NCBI GenBank assembly: GCA_965199235.1
Contig: CBDAQU010000002.1
Span: forward strand, 2,728,001-2,792,000
Direction: 5' to 3'
Source of the DNA: BOG-908 sp965199235
GTDB taxonomy: Bacteria; Pseudomonadota; Alphaproteobacteria; Acetobacterales; Acetobacteraceae
Length of the DNA stretch: 64,000 nt
Shown: in pieces, positions 10,696 to 19,463 of the stretch
Position numbering within the stretch: position 1 is the first letter of the stretch
Layout: every line of letters starts with the position of its first letter
Notes under the pieces: generated by a model
What the model saw: the letters and a program-made list of their open reading frames with translations, nothing else
Told to the model about the DNA's origin: nothing
The model's database searches: none
Translations under genes and position numbers: made by a program

Positions 10696-11670
10696 TCAGC
10701 TTCTTGGCGCTGCCGCGCGCAGCAGCCGGTCGTTGATGGCCAGGCCCAGGCCGTGTTCCGGCACGCGCATGGCTGCGATGGAGATCAGCGCGTGCTGCGG
10801 CGCGCGCTCGTCCAGCCAGCGCAGGCCGGCGAACAGCCGCGCGGCCGCTTCGGTGAGGTTGGACCCGGCACTGAGGTTCCAGGCGAGCGAGGCGGGCAAG
10901 GCTGGGCCGAACGCCAGCAGCGCTTCGCCGTCGGCGAGGCTGGAGGCGTTCAGCCGCAACGGCAGCATCGGCGCGTAATGCGAGACCAGCAGCCCAGGAG
11001 AGCGGTAGGTGCTCGTCGCCCGCGCCTGGGCGAGAGGAATGCCGCGGCCGACCGGACCCACCAGGGCCTCGATCGCCTCGACCGGAACGCCGCCCGGCCG
11101 CAGCAGCGTCGGACGCAGGCCGGACAGGTCCAGCACGGTGCTTTCCAGGCCGATCTGGCACGGGCCGCTATCGAGGATGGCCGCGATCCGCCCTGCCAGG
11201 TCCGAGAGCACGTGGCCGGCGCTGGTCGGGCTGACCCCGCCCGAGCGGTTGGCAGAGGGTGCCGCGACCGGACGGCCCAGTTCGCGGACCAGCGCGCGGG
11301 CGTCTGCGTGCCCTGGGACCCGGACGGCCAGCGTGTCCAGCCCCGCCCCGGCCAGCAGGTCGACAGGGCAGCCCGGACGGCGCGGCAGCACCAGGGTGAG
11401 CGGTCCTGGCCAGAAGGATGCGGCCAGCTTCTCGGCCTGGGGCGGCGCCTGGACCTGCGCGAAGGCGTCCTCGGCAGACGCGTAATGGCAGATCAGCGGG
11501 TTGAAATGCGGGCGCCCCTTGGCGGTGAAGATCCCGGCGACCGCCCGGCCCTGGGTTGCGTCGGCACCGAGGCCGTAGACCGTTTCCGTGCCGAACGCGA
11601 CGAGTTGCCCGCCTCTCAGCAGGTCGGCCGCCTCGGCGATCCCGGCCGGGCTGGGCAGGATGCGTGTCAG
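10696..11670 (-). CDS. L-threonylcarbamoyladenylate synthase, Sua5 type
   Basis: Makes threonylcarbamoyl-AMP for the t6A modification of ANN-decoding tRNAs. The N-terminal YrdC-like domain shows GGQLVAFGTETVYGLGADA and KGRPHFNPLICH; the C-terminal Sua5 domain begins near STYRSPGLLVSHYAPMLPL. About 324 residues, the full two-domain length. The homologous N-terminus (ILPSPAGIAEAADLL) lies just after CTG 11670, which overlaps the stop of cysQ as CTGA. The only other in-frame candidate nearby is TTG 11721, inside cysQ. CTG is therefore the probable start, coupled to cysQ translation. Confidence 0.87.
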   Translation of the reverse strand: MTRILPSPAGIAEAADLLRGGQLVAFGTETVYGLGADATQGRAVAGIFTAKGRPHFNPLICHYASAEDAFAQVQAPPQAEKLAASFWPGPLTLVLPRRPGCPVDLLAGAGLDTLAVRVPGHADARALVRELGRPVAAPSANRSGGVSPTSAGHVLSDLAGRIAAILDSGPCQIGLESTVLDLSGLRPTLLRPGGVPVEAIEALVGPVGRGIPLAQARATSTYRSPGLLVSHYAPMLPLRLNASSLADGEALLAFGPALPASLAWNLSAGSNLTEAAARLFAGLRWLDERAPQHALISIAAMRVPEHGLGLAINDRLLRAAAPRS

Positions 11671-12452
11671 GCGCCGCCCCTGCAGATGCCACCCCTGCAG
11701 ACAAAGGGTGGGTTTGCCCAATCCGGTTTTTCGTAGGGCATCGGGCCGCCATCCAGCAGGCGCAGGCTGCCGCCCGCTGCGGTCAGCACCGCCTCCGGCC
11801 CCGCCGTGTCCCACTCCATTGTGCGGCCGAGACGGACGTAGGCATCGGCCGCCCCTTCGGCGAGGCGGCAGAATTTGAGCGCCGAGCCGAGCTGGACGAC
11901 GCTGGCGATCGTCTCGTCGCCCAGCGCGGCCTTCACGCCTGCATCGTCGGCGTGGTGGCGCGAGGACAGCACAGCCAGACCGGATGGCGGCGGCGTGCGC
12001 ACGTGGATCGGGTGTCGGCCCGCGCCGTCCTGCTTCCAGGCGCCTCTGCCGACGATGCCGCCGAACAGCTCGGCCGAGGCAGGAATGGCGACGACGCCGA
12101 GCACCGGACGGCCGTGCCGGACCAGGCCGATGTTGATGGTGAAGCCGTCGCGCAGGGCCACGAAGTCGCGGGTGCCGTCCAGCGGATCGACCATCCAGTA
12201 GGCATCCGATCGGGCGGGATCATAGCCCGACGAGACTTCCTCCTCGGCGACCACCTCGATATGCGGCGTGGCGCGGCGCAGTTCCCCAACGATCAGCAGC
12301 TCGGCCCTGCGGTCTGCTTCGGTGACGACCGAACTGTCCGGCTTGGTTTCCGTCTCGCAGCCGCGGGCGCGAAAGGCCAGCACCAGGTCGGTTGCCGCCC
12401 AGGCGAGTCCGGCGGCCAGGTCCAGCAGGGCTTCATCGTCGTGCGCGGTCAT
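11667..12452 (-). CDS. cysQ: 3'(2'),5'-bisphosphate nucleotidase CysQ
   Basis: Member of the inositol-monophosphatase fold; hydrolyses 3'-phosphoadenosine 5'-phosphate from sulfate assimilation and sulfotransferase reactions. Metal-binding motifs are visible: VAEEE (about residues 67-71), WMVDPLDGTRDF and EWDTAGPEAVL. The segments GSALKFCRLAEGAADAYVR and YEKPDWANPPFV favour CysQ over plain inositol monophosphatase or HisN. 261 residues. It precedes the Sua5-type gene with a 4-base overlap. A PAPS-using sulfotransferase lies at 34170-35195, a possible functional link. Confidence 0.85.
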   Translation of the reverse strand: MTAHDDEALLDLAAGLAWAATDLVLAFRARGCETETKPDSSVVTEADRRAELLIVGELRRATPHIEVVAEEEVSSGYDPARSDAYWMVDPLDGTRDFVALRDGFTINIGLVRHGRPVLGVVAIPASAELFGGIVGRGAWKQDGAGRHPIHVRTPPPSGLAVLSSRHHADDAGVKAALGDETIASVVQLGSALKFCRLAEGAADAYVRLGRTMEWDTAGPEAVLTAAGGSLRLLDGGPMPYEKPDWANPPFVCRGGICRGGA

Positions 12453-12536
12453 GATGCGGGTTTAAGCGCCCCGAAGCAGCCCTGGCAAAGCGCCGTCTGG
12501 CTGCTACATTCGCGCGACGCCCCTGAGGATCCCTGA

Positions 12537-14003
12537 ATGCTGCAGATCACCTTCGCCGATGCTTCCCTGCCCCGATCGGGGGCGTTGGCGTTGCTGGTGG
12601 CGGAGGGCGCCGGGGCGTCCGGGCTGTGGCACGCGGCCGACGAGGCGACCGGCGGGGCGGTGACGCGCGCCTTCGCGGCGGCCGAGTTCACCGGCAAGGA
12701 GGGAACGAGCTGCACCATACTGGCGCCGGGCGGCGGCCTGTCGCGCATCGTGGCTGCTGGCCTTGGCAAGGAGGCGGACATGTCGGACCGCCGGGCCGAG
12801 GAGGCCGCTGGCCTGCTGGCCGCCGGGCTGGTGCGCGAGGAAACGGCGGCGTTGGCGGCCGACGGGCTGGGCGGCAAGCAGGCGGCCCATGCCGCGCTGG
12901 GCGCGGTGCTGCGAAGCTACCGCTTCGACCTGTATCGAACCAAGCAGAAGCCCGAGGACAAGCCGAAACTGTCTGCGCTGACCGTGCTGACGAGCGAGCG
13001 GGAGGCTGCCGAACACGCCTGGCCCGCGTTGCGCGCCATCGCCCATGGCACGTTCGTGACCCGCGACCTGGTCAGCGAGCCCGCCAACATCCTGGGCCCG
13101 CCGGAGTTCGCGGCCAGGATCGAGAAGCTCAGCGAGCTCGGGCTGAAGATCGAGGTGTTCGGCAAGCCGGAGCTGCAGGCGCTCGGCTTCGGCTCGCTGC
13201 TGGCGGTGGCGGAGGGAAGCGCGCAGCCGGCCCGCATGGTGGTCATGCACTGGCAGGGCGGGGCGGACGGCGAGAAGCCGGTGGCCTTTGTCGGCAAGGG
13301 CGTGACCTTCGACACCGGCGGAATCAGCATCAAGCCCGCCGCCGGCATGGAGGACATGAAGTGGGACATGGGCGGCGCCGGCACTGTGGTGGGCCTGATG
13401 GCGGCGCTGGCCGGGCGGCGCGCGCGGGTGAACGCGGTGGGGCTGGTTGGGCTGGTGGAGAACATGCCGTCCGGCACCGCGATGCGGCCGGGGGACGTGG
13501 TGCGCAGCTATTCGGGCCAGACGATTGAGGTGCTGAACACCGATGCCGAGGGCCGGCTGGTTCTGGCCGACGTGCTCTGGTACGCGCAGCAGACGTTCGA
13601 CCCGCGCTTCATGGTGGACCTGGCGACGCTGACCGGGGCGATCATCGTGGCGCTCGGCCATGAACATGCCGGTCTGTTCAGCAACGACGACGATCTGGCT
13701 GCCAAGCTGACCGGTGCCGGAACGGCGACGGGCGAAAAGCTGTGGCGGATGCCGATGGGCCGTGAGTACGACAAGCAGCTGAAATCCGACATCGCCGACA
13801 TGAAGAACATCACCGGCCGGCCTGGCAGCTCGATCACCGCCGCGCATTTCCTGGCCCGCTTCGTCAACGAAAAACCCTGGGCGCATCTCGATATCGCCGG
13901 CATGGCCTGGTCGACCAAGGACGCGGCGGTGGTGCCGAAGGGATCGACCGCGTTCGGTCTGCGCCTGCTGGACCGGCTGGTGGCAGAGCATTTCGAGGGC
14001 TGA
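12537..14003 (+). CDS. pepA: Leucyl aminopeptidase (M17 family)
   Basis: Cytosolic dinuclear-metal peptidase that removes N-terminal residues. The 488-residue product has the M17 signature NTDAEGRLVLAD (about residue 334), and the metal/catalytic region GKGVTFDTGGISIKP followed by MKWDMGGAG. The ATG at 12537 has AGGAT upstream. It is the first of two adjacent M17 genes, with 21 bases between them. The promoter probably lies in the 84 bases shared with divergent cysQ. Confidence 0.95.
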   Translation: MLQITFADASLPRSGALALLVAEGAGASGLWHAADEATGGAVTRAFAAAEFTGKEGTSCTILAPGGGLSRIVAAGLGKEADMSDRRAEEAAGLLAAGLVREETAALAADGLGGKQAAHAALGAVLRSYRFDLYRTKQKPEDKPKLSALTVLTSEREAAEHAWPALRAIAHGTFVTRDLVSEPANILGPPEFAARIEKLSELGLKIEVFGKPELQALGFGSLLAVAEGSAQPARMVVMHWQGGADGEKPVAFVGKGVTFDTGGISIKPAAGMEDMKWDMGGAGTVVGLMAALAGRRARVNAVGLVGLVENMPSGTAMRPGDVVRSYSGQTIEVLNTDAEGRLVLADVLWYAQQTFDPRFMVDLATLTGAIIVALGHEHAGLFSNDDDLAAKLTGAGTATGEKLWRMPMGREYDKQLKSDIADMKNITGRPGSSITAAHFLARFVNEKPWAHLDIAGMAWSTKDAAVVPKGSTAFGLRLLDRLVAEHFEG

Positions 14004-14024
14004 CACCCTGCGGCCGGCCGGCGG

Positions 14025-15413
14025 ATGCTGATCGTCAGGGTCACGGCCGATTGTGCCGGCGCGCCGGGCCTGATCGTTCCCGTCGTTGACGGCCGCGTAC
14101 CGGCAGCCTGGCAGGCAGGTGCTGCGGCTGACGGGTTCACCGGCGAGCCCGACCGCGTATGCGAGATCTTCGCACCCGGCGGACGGGTCGTGCTGGCGGG
14201 CTTGGGCGACGGTGGCGAGAGGGCAGGCGCGTGTGCGGCCTCCCGCCTGCTGCGTTGCGCGCGTGTCGCGGTGGATGCGAGCGGATTGCCGGCGCGCCTG
14301 GCGGCGGAGCTTGCCGCAGGGGCCTGTTTGCGGGCGTGGCGTTACGACGGGCTGCGCACCCGGCCTGAGGAGGACGCGCCAAGGCTGGCCGAGTTGAACC
14401 TGGTCAGCGGCGATCCGGAGACACCAGCTTGCTGGGCAGAACTTTCTGCTGGGGTCGAGGGCGCTTTGTTCGCGCGCGGCCTGGTCACGGAACCGTCGAA
14501 CACCCTGACGCCCGCGGGGTTCGTGGAGCGGCTCGCGCCTTTGATCGAGGCGGGCGTCACTGTCGAAGTCCATGAGGCTGCGGATCTGGCGCGGATGGGC
14601 GCGGGGGGTTTGCTGGCCGTGGGACAGGGCTCGGCACATCCGCCGAAGCTGGTGGTGCTGCGCTGGAACGGCGGCGGCGGGGCGCCTGTGGCGTTGGTCG
14701 GCAAGGGGATCACCTTCGACACCGGCGGCGTCAGCATCAAGCCTGCGGACGGCATGTGGGAGATGCGGGCCGACATGGCCGGCGCGGCGGCCTGTGCGGG
14801 CGCCATGCTGGCCCTGGCGCGCAGGGGTTCGGCCGCCTCGGTGCTGGCCGTGCTCGCGTTGGCGGAGAACGCAGTGGGGGCTGCGAGCTACCGGCCCGGC
14901 GACGTGCTGCGCATGCTGTCCGGGATGACGGTGCAGGTGGTCGACACCGACGCGGAGGGGCGGCTGGTGCTGGCCGACGCGCTTGCGTATGCGATCCGGC
15001 AGACGCCGTCGGCCGTGATCGACCTGGCGACGCTGACCGGCAGCATCGTGGCCGCGCTCGGTCACGAGAGGGCCGGTGCGTTCGGCGACGATGCGGGCCT
15101 GATGTCCGCCGTGGTCGAGGCGGGCGAGCTGGTCGGCGAGCGGGTCTGGCGCATGCCGATCGACGAGAGCCATCGCCGCGCGCTCGACAGCGACGTCGCC
15201 GACATCAAGCACTGCGTCGACGAGCGCGGCCAGCCGGATGCCTGTCAGGCCGCGGCGTTCCTGCGCGAGTTCGTGGGCGGCGTCCCTTGGGTGCATCTCG
15301 ACATCGCGGGCGTCGAGTCGCGGGCGGAGGCGTCAGACGGCCATGCGAAGGGTGCGACCGGCTTCGGGGCGAGATTGCTGGACCGGCTGGTGGCACGGCG
15401 GTTCGAGCCTTGA
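14025..15413 (+). CDS. Second M17-family leucyl aminopeptidase, diverged paralogue
   Basis: 462 residues with the same C-terminal catalytic domain: GKGITFDTGGVSIKP, MRADMAGAA and DTDAEGRLVLADALAY, so the metal ligands and the arginine are all kept. The N-terminal domain is shorter and clearly different from that of the preceding pepA. Arrangement as a tandem pair followed by holC suggests an old duplication rather than a recent one. The two may differ in substrate or oligomer partner; this is inference. Confidence 0.9.
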   Translation: MLIVRVTADCAGAPGLIVPVVDGRVPAAWQAGAAADGFTGEPDRVCEIFAPGGRVVLAGLGDGGERAGACAASRLLRCARVAVDASGLPARLAAELAAGACLRAWRYDGLRTRPEEDAPRLAELNLVSGDPETPACWAELSAGVEGALFARGLVTEPSNTLTPAGFVERLAPLIEAGVTVEVHEAADLARMGAGGLLAVGQGSAHPPKLVVLRWNGGGGAPVALVGKGITFDTGGVSIKPADGMWEMRADMAGAAACAGAMLALARRGSAASVLAVLALAENAVGAASYRPGDVLRMLSGMTVQVVDTDAEGRLVLADALAYAIRQTPSAVIDLATLTGSIVAALGHERAGAFGDDAGLMSAVVEAGELVGERVWRMPIDESHRRALDSDVADIKHCVDERGQPDACQAAAFLREFVGGVPWVHLDIAGVESRAEASDGHAKGATGFGARLLDRLVARRFEP

Positions 15414-15853
15414 CCGATATCGGCTTCTATCACCTGACGCGAACGGAGGCCGACCAGGCGTTGCCCGCGCTGCTCGGGCGCACGCTGAAGGCGGGGCATC
15501 GGGCAACCGTGATGTGCGGCACACAAGCTCGCGTGGCCGCTCTGGACGCCGCGCTGTGGCTGTGCACCAACCCTGACTGGCTGCCGCACGGCAGTGCCGC
15601 GACCGGCGACCCGGACATGCAGCCGATCTGGCTGACCCAGGCCGACGAGGCGCCCAACGGAGCGCGCTACCTGTTTCTGCTCGACGGCATGCAGAGTGCG
15701 CAGTTGCAGGCGTTCGAGCGCGTGTTCGACCTGTTCGATGGGCGGGACGAGGCTGCGGTGCTGCTGGCGCGGGAGCGCTGGCGGGCCGCCAAGGCGGCGG
15801 GGCACGCGATCACCTATTGGCAGCAGGGCGAGAGGGGCTGGGAGAAGAAGTAG
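15410..15853 (+). CDS. holC: DNA polymerase III chi subunit
   Basis: 147 residues. The opening TDIGFYHLTRTEADQALPALL and the later LWLCTNPDWLPHGSA and RYLFLLDG segments are those of HolC, which links the clamp loader to SSB. It starts at TTG 15410, overlapping the stop of the aminopeptidase gene as TTGA. In many alphaproteobacteria holC follows pepA, as here. The frame is also open upstream through the aminopeptidase gene, but that part is a shadow. Confidence 0.9.
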   Translation: MTDIGFYHLTRTEADQALPALLGRTLKAGHRATVMCGTQARVAALDAALWLCTNPDWLPHGSAATGDPDMQPIWLTQADEAPNGARYLFLLDGMQSAQLQAFERVFDLFDGRDEAAVLLARERWRAAKAAGHAITYWQQGERGWEKK

Positions 15854-15856
15854 CCG

Positions 15857-16351
15857 TTACGCTGCGTCTTCCCGCCGGTCCCTGACTTTGACGTAGGCGA
15901 GGGCGGCATGCTGTTCGCAGTATGGTTTGCCACCGACCGAAGCCTCGTCGCAGAAGCGGAAGCTGCGCGTGCCGGGTTCGCCGATCGGCCAGCAGCAGGG
16001 GGTGACCCGTGCGCCGGGGCGGGAGGCGGGGACCGCCCGCAGCACAGGAGCGGAGCGTTCGGCGGGTTGCGGCTGCTGGCGAGGCGATGCTGGCGGTTCG
16101 GACGGCATCGGCGCCAAGGCTGCGGTCAGTGCTGGTAAAGTGGGGCCCTGCGATCGACGGAGCTGACGGCGGCGGGGCGTCTTGTCGCCGTCGCGGCGGA
16201 TCGGCGAGGGGCGGGCTTCCAACGTCAGGCGATGGGCCTTGCCGACGACGGCGTTCTTCGACACGCCCATGCGCCGGCCGATCTCCGCAGTGGAGTGACC
16301 TTCCGCCCAAAGAGCGCGGAGTCTGATGATCGAGTCTTCGTTCCACTCCAT
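15857..16351 (-). CDS. gcrA: GcrA cell-cycle regulator
   Basis: Alphaproteobacterial sigma-70 cofactor that activates genes at methylated GANTC sites during the cell cycle. The 164-residue product begins MEWNEDSIIRLRALWAEGHS, then AEIGRRMGVSKNAVVGKAHR, the GcrA helix-turn-helix. A proline-rich linker leads to a C-terminal segment with CCWPIGEPG, FRFCDEA and YCEQH cysteines. ATG 16351 is preferred over the open frame to 16378 because it matches the family N-terminus and has GGGGGA upstream. It converges with holC, 3 bases apart. Confidence 0.95.
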   Translation of the reverse strand: MEWNEDSIIRLRALWAEGHSTAEIGRRMGVSKNAVVGKAHRLTLEARPSPIRRDGDKTPRRRQLRRSQGPTLPALTAALAPMPSEPPASPRQQPQPAERSAPVLRAVPASRPGARVTPCCWPIGEPGTRSFRFCDEASVGGKPYCEQHAALAYVKVRDRREDAA

Positions 16352-16511
16352 ATTGCGTCCCCCGACCGGCATGACCACCAGATGTCGTTATCAACCTGAC
16401 GCAGTTTATCGGTCCGCTCAACCGGCCAGCGACAAAAACTTGTGGAGAACTCGGCGCCGAGGCACAAAATATGGGGTGACGCGATGCTTGCGGGCAGACG
16501 TGGCGGGTTGG

Positions 16512-17195
16512 TCAGCCGAGCCAGGCGGCGATGGTGGTGAAGTCCGGAGCCGTCCTGTGGCGGCGCGATGCTGCCGTGCCGTCTTCCGGCCGGGCAAGCT
16601 GGCATGTCGGGAGGCCAGCCGACATGGCCGCGTCCAGTTCGGCTTCGACATCGGAGAGGAACAGCAGGTCTGCCGCGTGCACTGCGCTGGCGTCGGCGAT
16701 CCGGGCGTAGCTCGCGGCGTCGCGCTTGGGCCCGAGTCGGGTGTCGAAGAACCCGCTGAACAATCCGGTGAGGTCGCCTGCGTCGGAATGGCCGAACAGC
16801 AGTCGCTGGGCCGCCTCTGACCCGGACGAGTAGACGTAGAGGCACAGGCCGGCCGCGCGCCACGCTCTCAGGGCGGGAGGCACGTCCGGAAACAGGCGGC
16901 CGGTCAGCTCGCCGCGTCGGTAGCCATCCTCCCAGATCAGTCCCTGCAGGGCCTTGAGCGGAGTGACCTTGGCATCCTCGTCCATCCAGGCGAGCAGGCT
17001 GGGCAGGGCGGGCTGGCCGTTGTTGAGCGTGCCGACCTGGGACAGGATGTCGATGGTTGCAGGATCATCGGCGTGCCGTTCGAGGTACTCGGGCAGGCGC
17101 GCGCGCGCGTAGGGGAAGAGGGTGTCGTGGACGAAGGCGACCGGGGTGGTCGTGCCCTCTATGTCCGTCAGGATGGCTCGAGGGCGTTCCAGCAC
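16512..17195 (-). CDS. mtnC: Enolase-phosphatase (acireductone synthase) MtnC
   Basis: HAD-family enzyme converting 2,3-diketo-5-methylthiopentyl-1-phosphate to acireductone in methionine salvage. Motif I is ILTDIEGTTTPVAFVHD, motif II is YVYSSGSEAAQ, and the late motif is FLSDVEAELDAA. About 227 residues. GTG 17195 is taken as start; an alternative CTG at 17204 overlaps the mtnD stop as CTGA. It is last in the order mtnB-mtnD-mtnC, directly coupled to mtnD. Confidence 0.93.
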   Translation of the reverse strand: MLERPRAILTDIEGTTTPVAFVHDTLFPYARARLPEYLERHADDPATIDILSQVGTLNNGQPALPSLLAWMDEDAKVTPLKALQGLIWEDGYRRGELTGRLFPDVPPALRAWRAAGLCLYVYSSGSEAAQRLLFGHSDAGDLTGLFSGFFDTRLGPKRDAASYARIADASAVHAADLLFLSDVEAELDAAMSAGLPTCQLARPEDGTAASRRHRTAPDFTTIAAWLG

Positions 17196-17200
17196 GCCTG

Positions 17201-17752
17201 TCAGCTGGCGGGGAACCGGGCGCTGAACTGGGCGCTGATCGGGTCGCCGGTGTAATGCGGCGTCCAGCCGGTGGTGTCGGTGAACACGCGCAGCACGGTG
17301 GCGTTTGGCTGCGGGCCGGCGTCGAACCAGTGTCTTAGGCCGGTCGGCACGCTGATCAGGTCGCCTTGCGTGCAATGCGCGTCGTAGACCCGGCCGTCGG
17401 CGTGGAGGATGAAATGGCCTTCTCCCTGAACGAAGAAACGCACCTCGTCCTCGGAATGGATGTGCTCGTCGATGAACTTCTGCCGCATGGCGGGGTAGGC
17501 GTCGTTGCCGGGACGAAGCCGTATGACGTCGGCCGAGCCGGCACCCGTGTCACCCATCAGACGGTCCAGATGCGGCTGGTAGGCGGCCAGGATGTCGTCG
17601 GACGTGGCCTCGGGGTCCACGGCCACCGGCATGTCCCAGCGCTCGAAGCGGACGCCGATCGGGCTTAGGGCCCGGGCGATCGCGCCAGGGTCCTCGGTGC
17701 GCAGTTCAGGATGGCCGGGCTTGGTGTCGGGCGTCACGGTCAGGCAGCTCAT
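17201..17752 (-). CDS. mtnD: Acireductone dioxygenase MtnD
   Basis: Cupin enzyme that cleaves acireductone to the keto-acid precursor of methionine (Fe form) or to methylthiopropionate and CO (Ni form). The metal-binding signature HIHSEDEVRFFVQGEGHF is complete, with the later histidine in LRHWFDAG. 183 residues. The start ATG overlaps the mtnB stop as ATGA. Confidence 0.95.
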   Translation of the reverse strand: MSCLTVTPDTKPGHPELRTEDPGAIARALSPIGVRFERWDMPVAVDPEATSDDILAAYQPHLDRLMGDTGAGSADVIRLRPGNDAYPAMRQKFIDEHIHSEDEVRFFVQGEGHFILHADGRVYDAHCTQGDLISVPTGLRHWFDAGPQPNATVLRVFTDTTGWTPHYTGDPISAQFSARFPAS

Positions 17753-18396
17753 CGGTCGGTCTCCAGGCGGTGGGGCGCGATCTGGCGGCGGGCCAGCTCG
17801 CAGTCGAGCAGGAATTCGAGCGCTTCAAGCCGGGCCAGGGCCGAATCCATGTCGGCTGCCCAGACATAGGCGCCGTGTCCGCGGATGTAGTAGCCCAGCG
17901 GTGCGCCGCCCAGATGCGGCTCGATCACGCCGGCAAGCCGGGCGATGTCCTGGTCGTTGTCAAAGAGAGGCAAGGCCAGGCTTTTCTGGTGTGTCGTCTG
18001 CCCGTCGAATGCCTTGAACAGCTCGTAGCCCTCAAGGACGATCCGGCGGCCGGGTTCGACCATCGACAGCACCGTTCCCGCTACCGAGTGGCCGTGCAGC
18101 ACTGCGCCTGCCTGCGGACAGCGCCGGTAGATCTGGCAGTGCAACAGGGTTTCCGCGCTCGGCCTGGCGTCGGCGTCCAGCGGCCGGCCGTGCTGGTCCA
18201 CCTCAATCACCGAGAAGCTGTCCAGGAACCCCTTATGGCAGCCGCTTCGGGTGATCGCGACGCTGTGTCGGTCAGATGCGTCGCGTCCCAGCCTGACGCT
18301 GATGTTGCCGGCGGTGGCAGGCACCCAGCCTCGCTGGTCCATTCGCCGCCCGGCCCGGATGACGTCTTCCTGAGCGCGGACGGGGATGAGGCCCAA
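17749..18396 (-). CDS. mtnB: Methylthioribulose-1-phosphate dehydratase MtnB
   Basis: Class II aldolase-fold zinc enzyme of methionine salvage. It shows GWVPATAGNISVRLG near the N-terminus, zinc histidines in AVLHGHSVAGTVLS and a further one in YYIRGHGAYVWA. 215 residues. The start is TTG 18396, four bases after the tatA stop, with AAGG about nine bases upstream. mtnB-D-C form one unit behind tatA; other salvage enzymes (mtnA, mtnP) are not in the window. Confidence 0.92.
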   Translation of the reverse strand: MGLIPVRAQEDVIRAGRRMDQRGWVPATAGNISVRLGRDASDRHSVAITRSGCHKGFLDSFSVIEVDQHGRPLDADARPSAETLLHCQIYRRCPQAGAVLHGHSVAGTVLSMVEPGRRIVLEGYELFKAFDGQTTHQKSLALPLFDNDQDIARLAGVIEPHLGGAPLGYYIRGHGAYVWAADMDSALARLEALEFLLDCELARRQIAPHRLETDR

Positions 18397-18399
18397 GTG

Positions 18400-18654
18400 T
18401 CAGCCTTGATGGACGGTGCTGGTGTGCGGTGGAACGGTGGCGTTTGCCGTGTTCGTCGGCGCGTTGGGAGCAGCGATGGAGCCGGCAGGGCGCTCGGTCG
18501 CCTCCATGGAGACGTCGTCATCCGCCATGTTCTTCTTGAACGCCTTGATGCCCTTGGCGAAGTCGCCCATCAGCGTGCTGACCTTGCCGGTGCCGAACAG
18601 CAGCAGCATCACGGCCAAGACGATCATCCAATGCCAAATGCTCAAACCACCCAT
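18400..18654 (-). CDS. tatA: Twin-arginine translocase subunit TatA
   Basis: 84 residues: one N-terminal membrane helix (HWMIVLAVMLLLFGTGKV), the FG hinge, an amphipathic helix (STLMGDFAKGIKAFKKNM) and a polar tail. TatA oligomers form the pore for folded proteins. GGAGGG precedes ATG 18654. tatB and tatC do not follow; instead the methionine-salvage genes start 4 bases after its stop, an unusual partner set. A TatB or TatE paralogue is less likely, given the short tail. Confidence 0.9.
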   Translation of the reverse strand: MGGLSIWHWMIVLAVMLLLFGTGKVSTLMGDFAKGIKAFKKNMADDDVSMEATERPAGSIAAPNAPTNTANATVPPHTSTVHQG

Positions 18655-18792
18655 GACGTCCCTCCGAGCGCCACGATGCGGCGCTGTGTTTGCCGGCGTG
18701 CCGGCGCTCTGATCGGCAGATGGCGAAGGCAGTCGATGCTTGCAACACCCCCTGCCGGTGGCCGTCCTTGTCCGTTCTCGCCAGGCGGACCG

Positions 18793-19371
18793 CTACGAGC
18801 CGGAGCGGAAGGCGGCGATCAGCGTTTCTGCCTCGTCGCGGGCCAGACGAAGGGCGCGGGCGGCCGTCGCATGGGCAAACCCGGCCCTGGCCAGGCTGCC
18901 AAGCTCACGTCGCGCCGTTTCAGGGGCGGGCTCTGCTGTCCGCCACGGTCCCATACGACGCTTGCGGGCATGGATCAGGGCGGCGGCGAGTTCGCCAGCG
19001 TCGTCCCGTGGCGTGGCATCGCCTGCCAACTGCCCAGGCACCCCGGCCTTGACGAGCTGGGCGCCGATGGCACGGCGGGAGCGGCCGGCGCGCGCCAGCG
19101 AGCGCGCGCGGGATTGCGCGAAGGCGGCGTCGCTGACCGCGCCTGCCTGGGTCAGGCGTGCGACGATGCCGGCGACCGCAGCCCTGGCTGACCGGGCGGC
19201 GGCATCGATCGTGTCGGCATCGCCCTCGGCCAGGCGCGCCCAGCGGTCCACCCGGCGCATCAGCACCCTGGTCAGGCCCGCCTGCGTCGCGGCGAACCGG
19301 GCAAGATGCGCGAGCGCCGCATCGTGCAGCGACCGGGCATCAGGCGCAGGGCGTTGTGTCGGTTTTCGCAT
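18793..19371 (-). CDS. RecX-like regulatory protein
   Basis: 192 residues, arginine- and alanine-rich, made of helical three-helix repeats. Recognisable pieces are LHDAALAHLARFAATQAGLTRVLMR, VARLTQAGAVSDAAFAQSRA and SLARAGRSRRAIGAQLVKAG, matching the diverged RecX proteins of alphaproteobacteria, which restrain RecA filaments. ATG 19371 is chosen because homology begins right after it; the open frame to 19566 is antisense to the next gene. recA is not in the window. Confidence 0.75.
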   Translation of the reverse strand: MRKPTQRPAPDARSLHDAALAHLARFAATQAGLTRVLMRRVDRWARLAEGDADTIDAAARSARAAVAGIVARLTQAGAVSDAAFAQSRARSLARAGRSRRAIGAQLVKAGVPGQLAGDATPRDDAGELAAALIHARKRRMGPWRTAEPAPETARRELGSLARAGFAHATAARALRLARDEAETLIAAFRSGS

Positions 19372-19463
19372 CGGGCGACGAGGGTGCCACGGCCCGCTGG
19401 CCGGCGAAACCGCGCCCGAAGCGTCACGTTCGGCCAATACCAACTTGCGCAAGGATGATGCCC

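Noticed and set aside
12504..15296. Very long open frame on the minus strand opposite the two aminopeptidase genes (930 codons)
   Set aside because: GC-rich genes leave long antisense frames; the translation is low-complexity His/Arg/Gln-rich with no family motif, and both plus-strand genes are certain.
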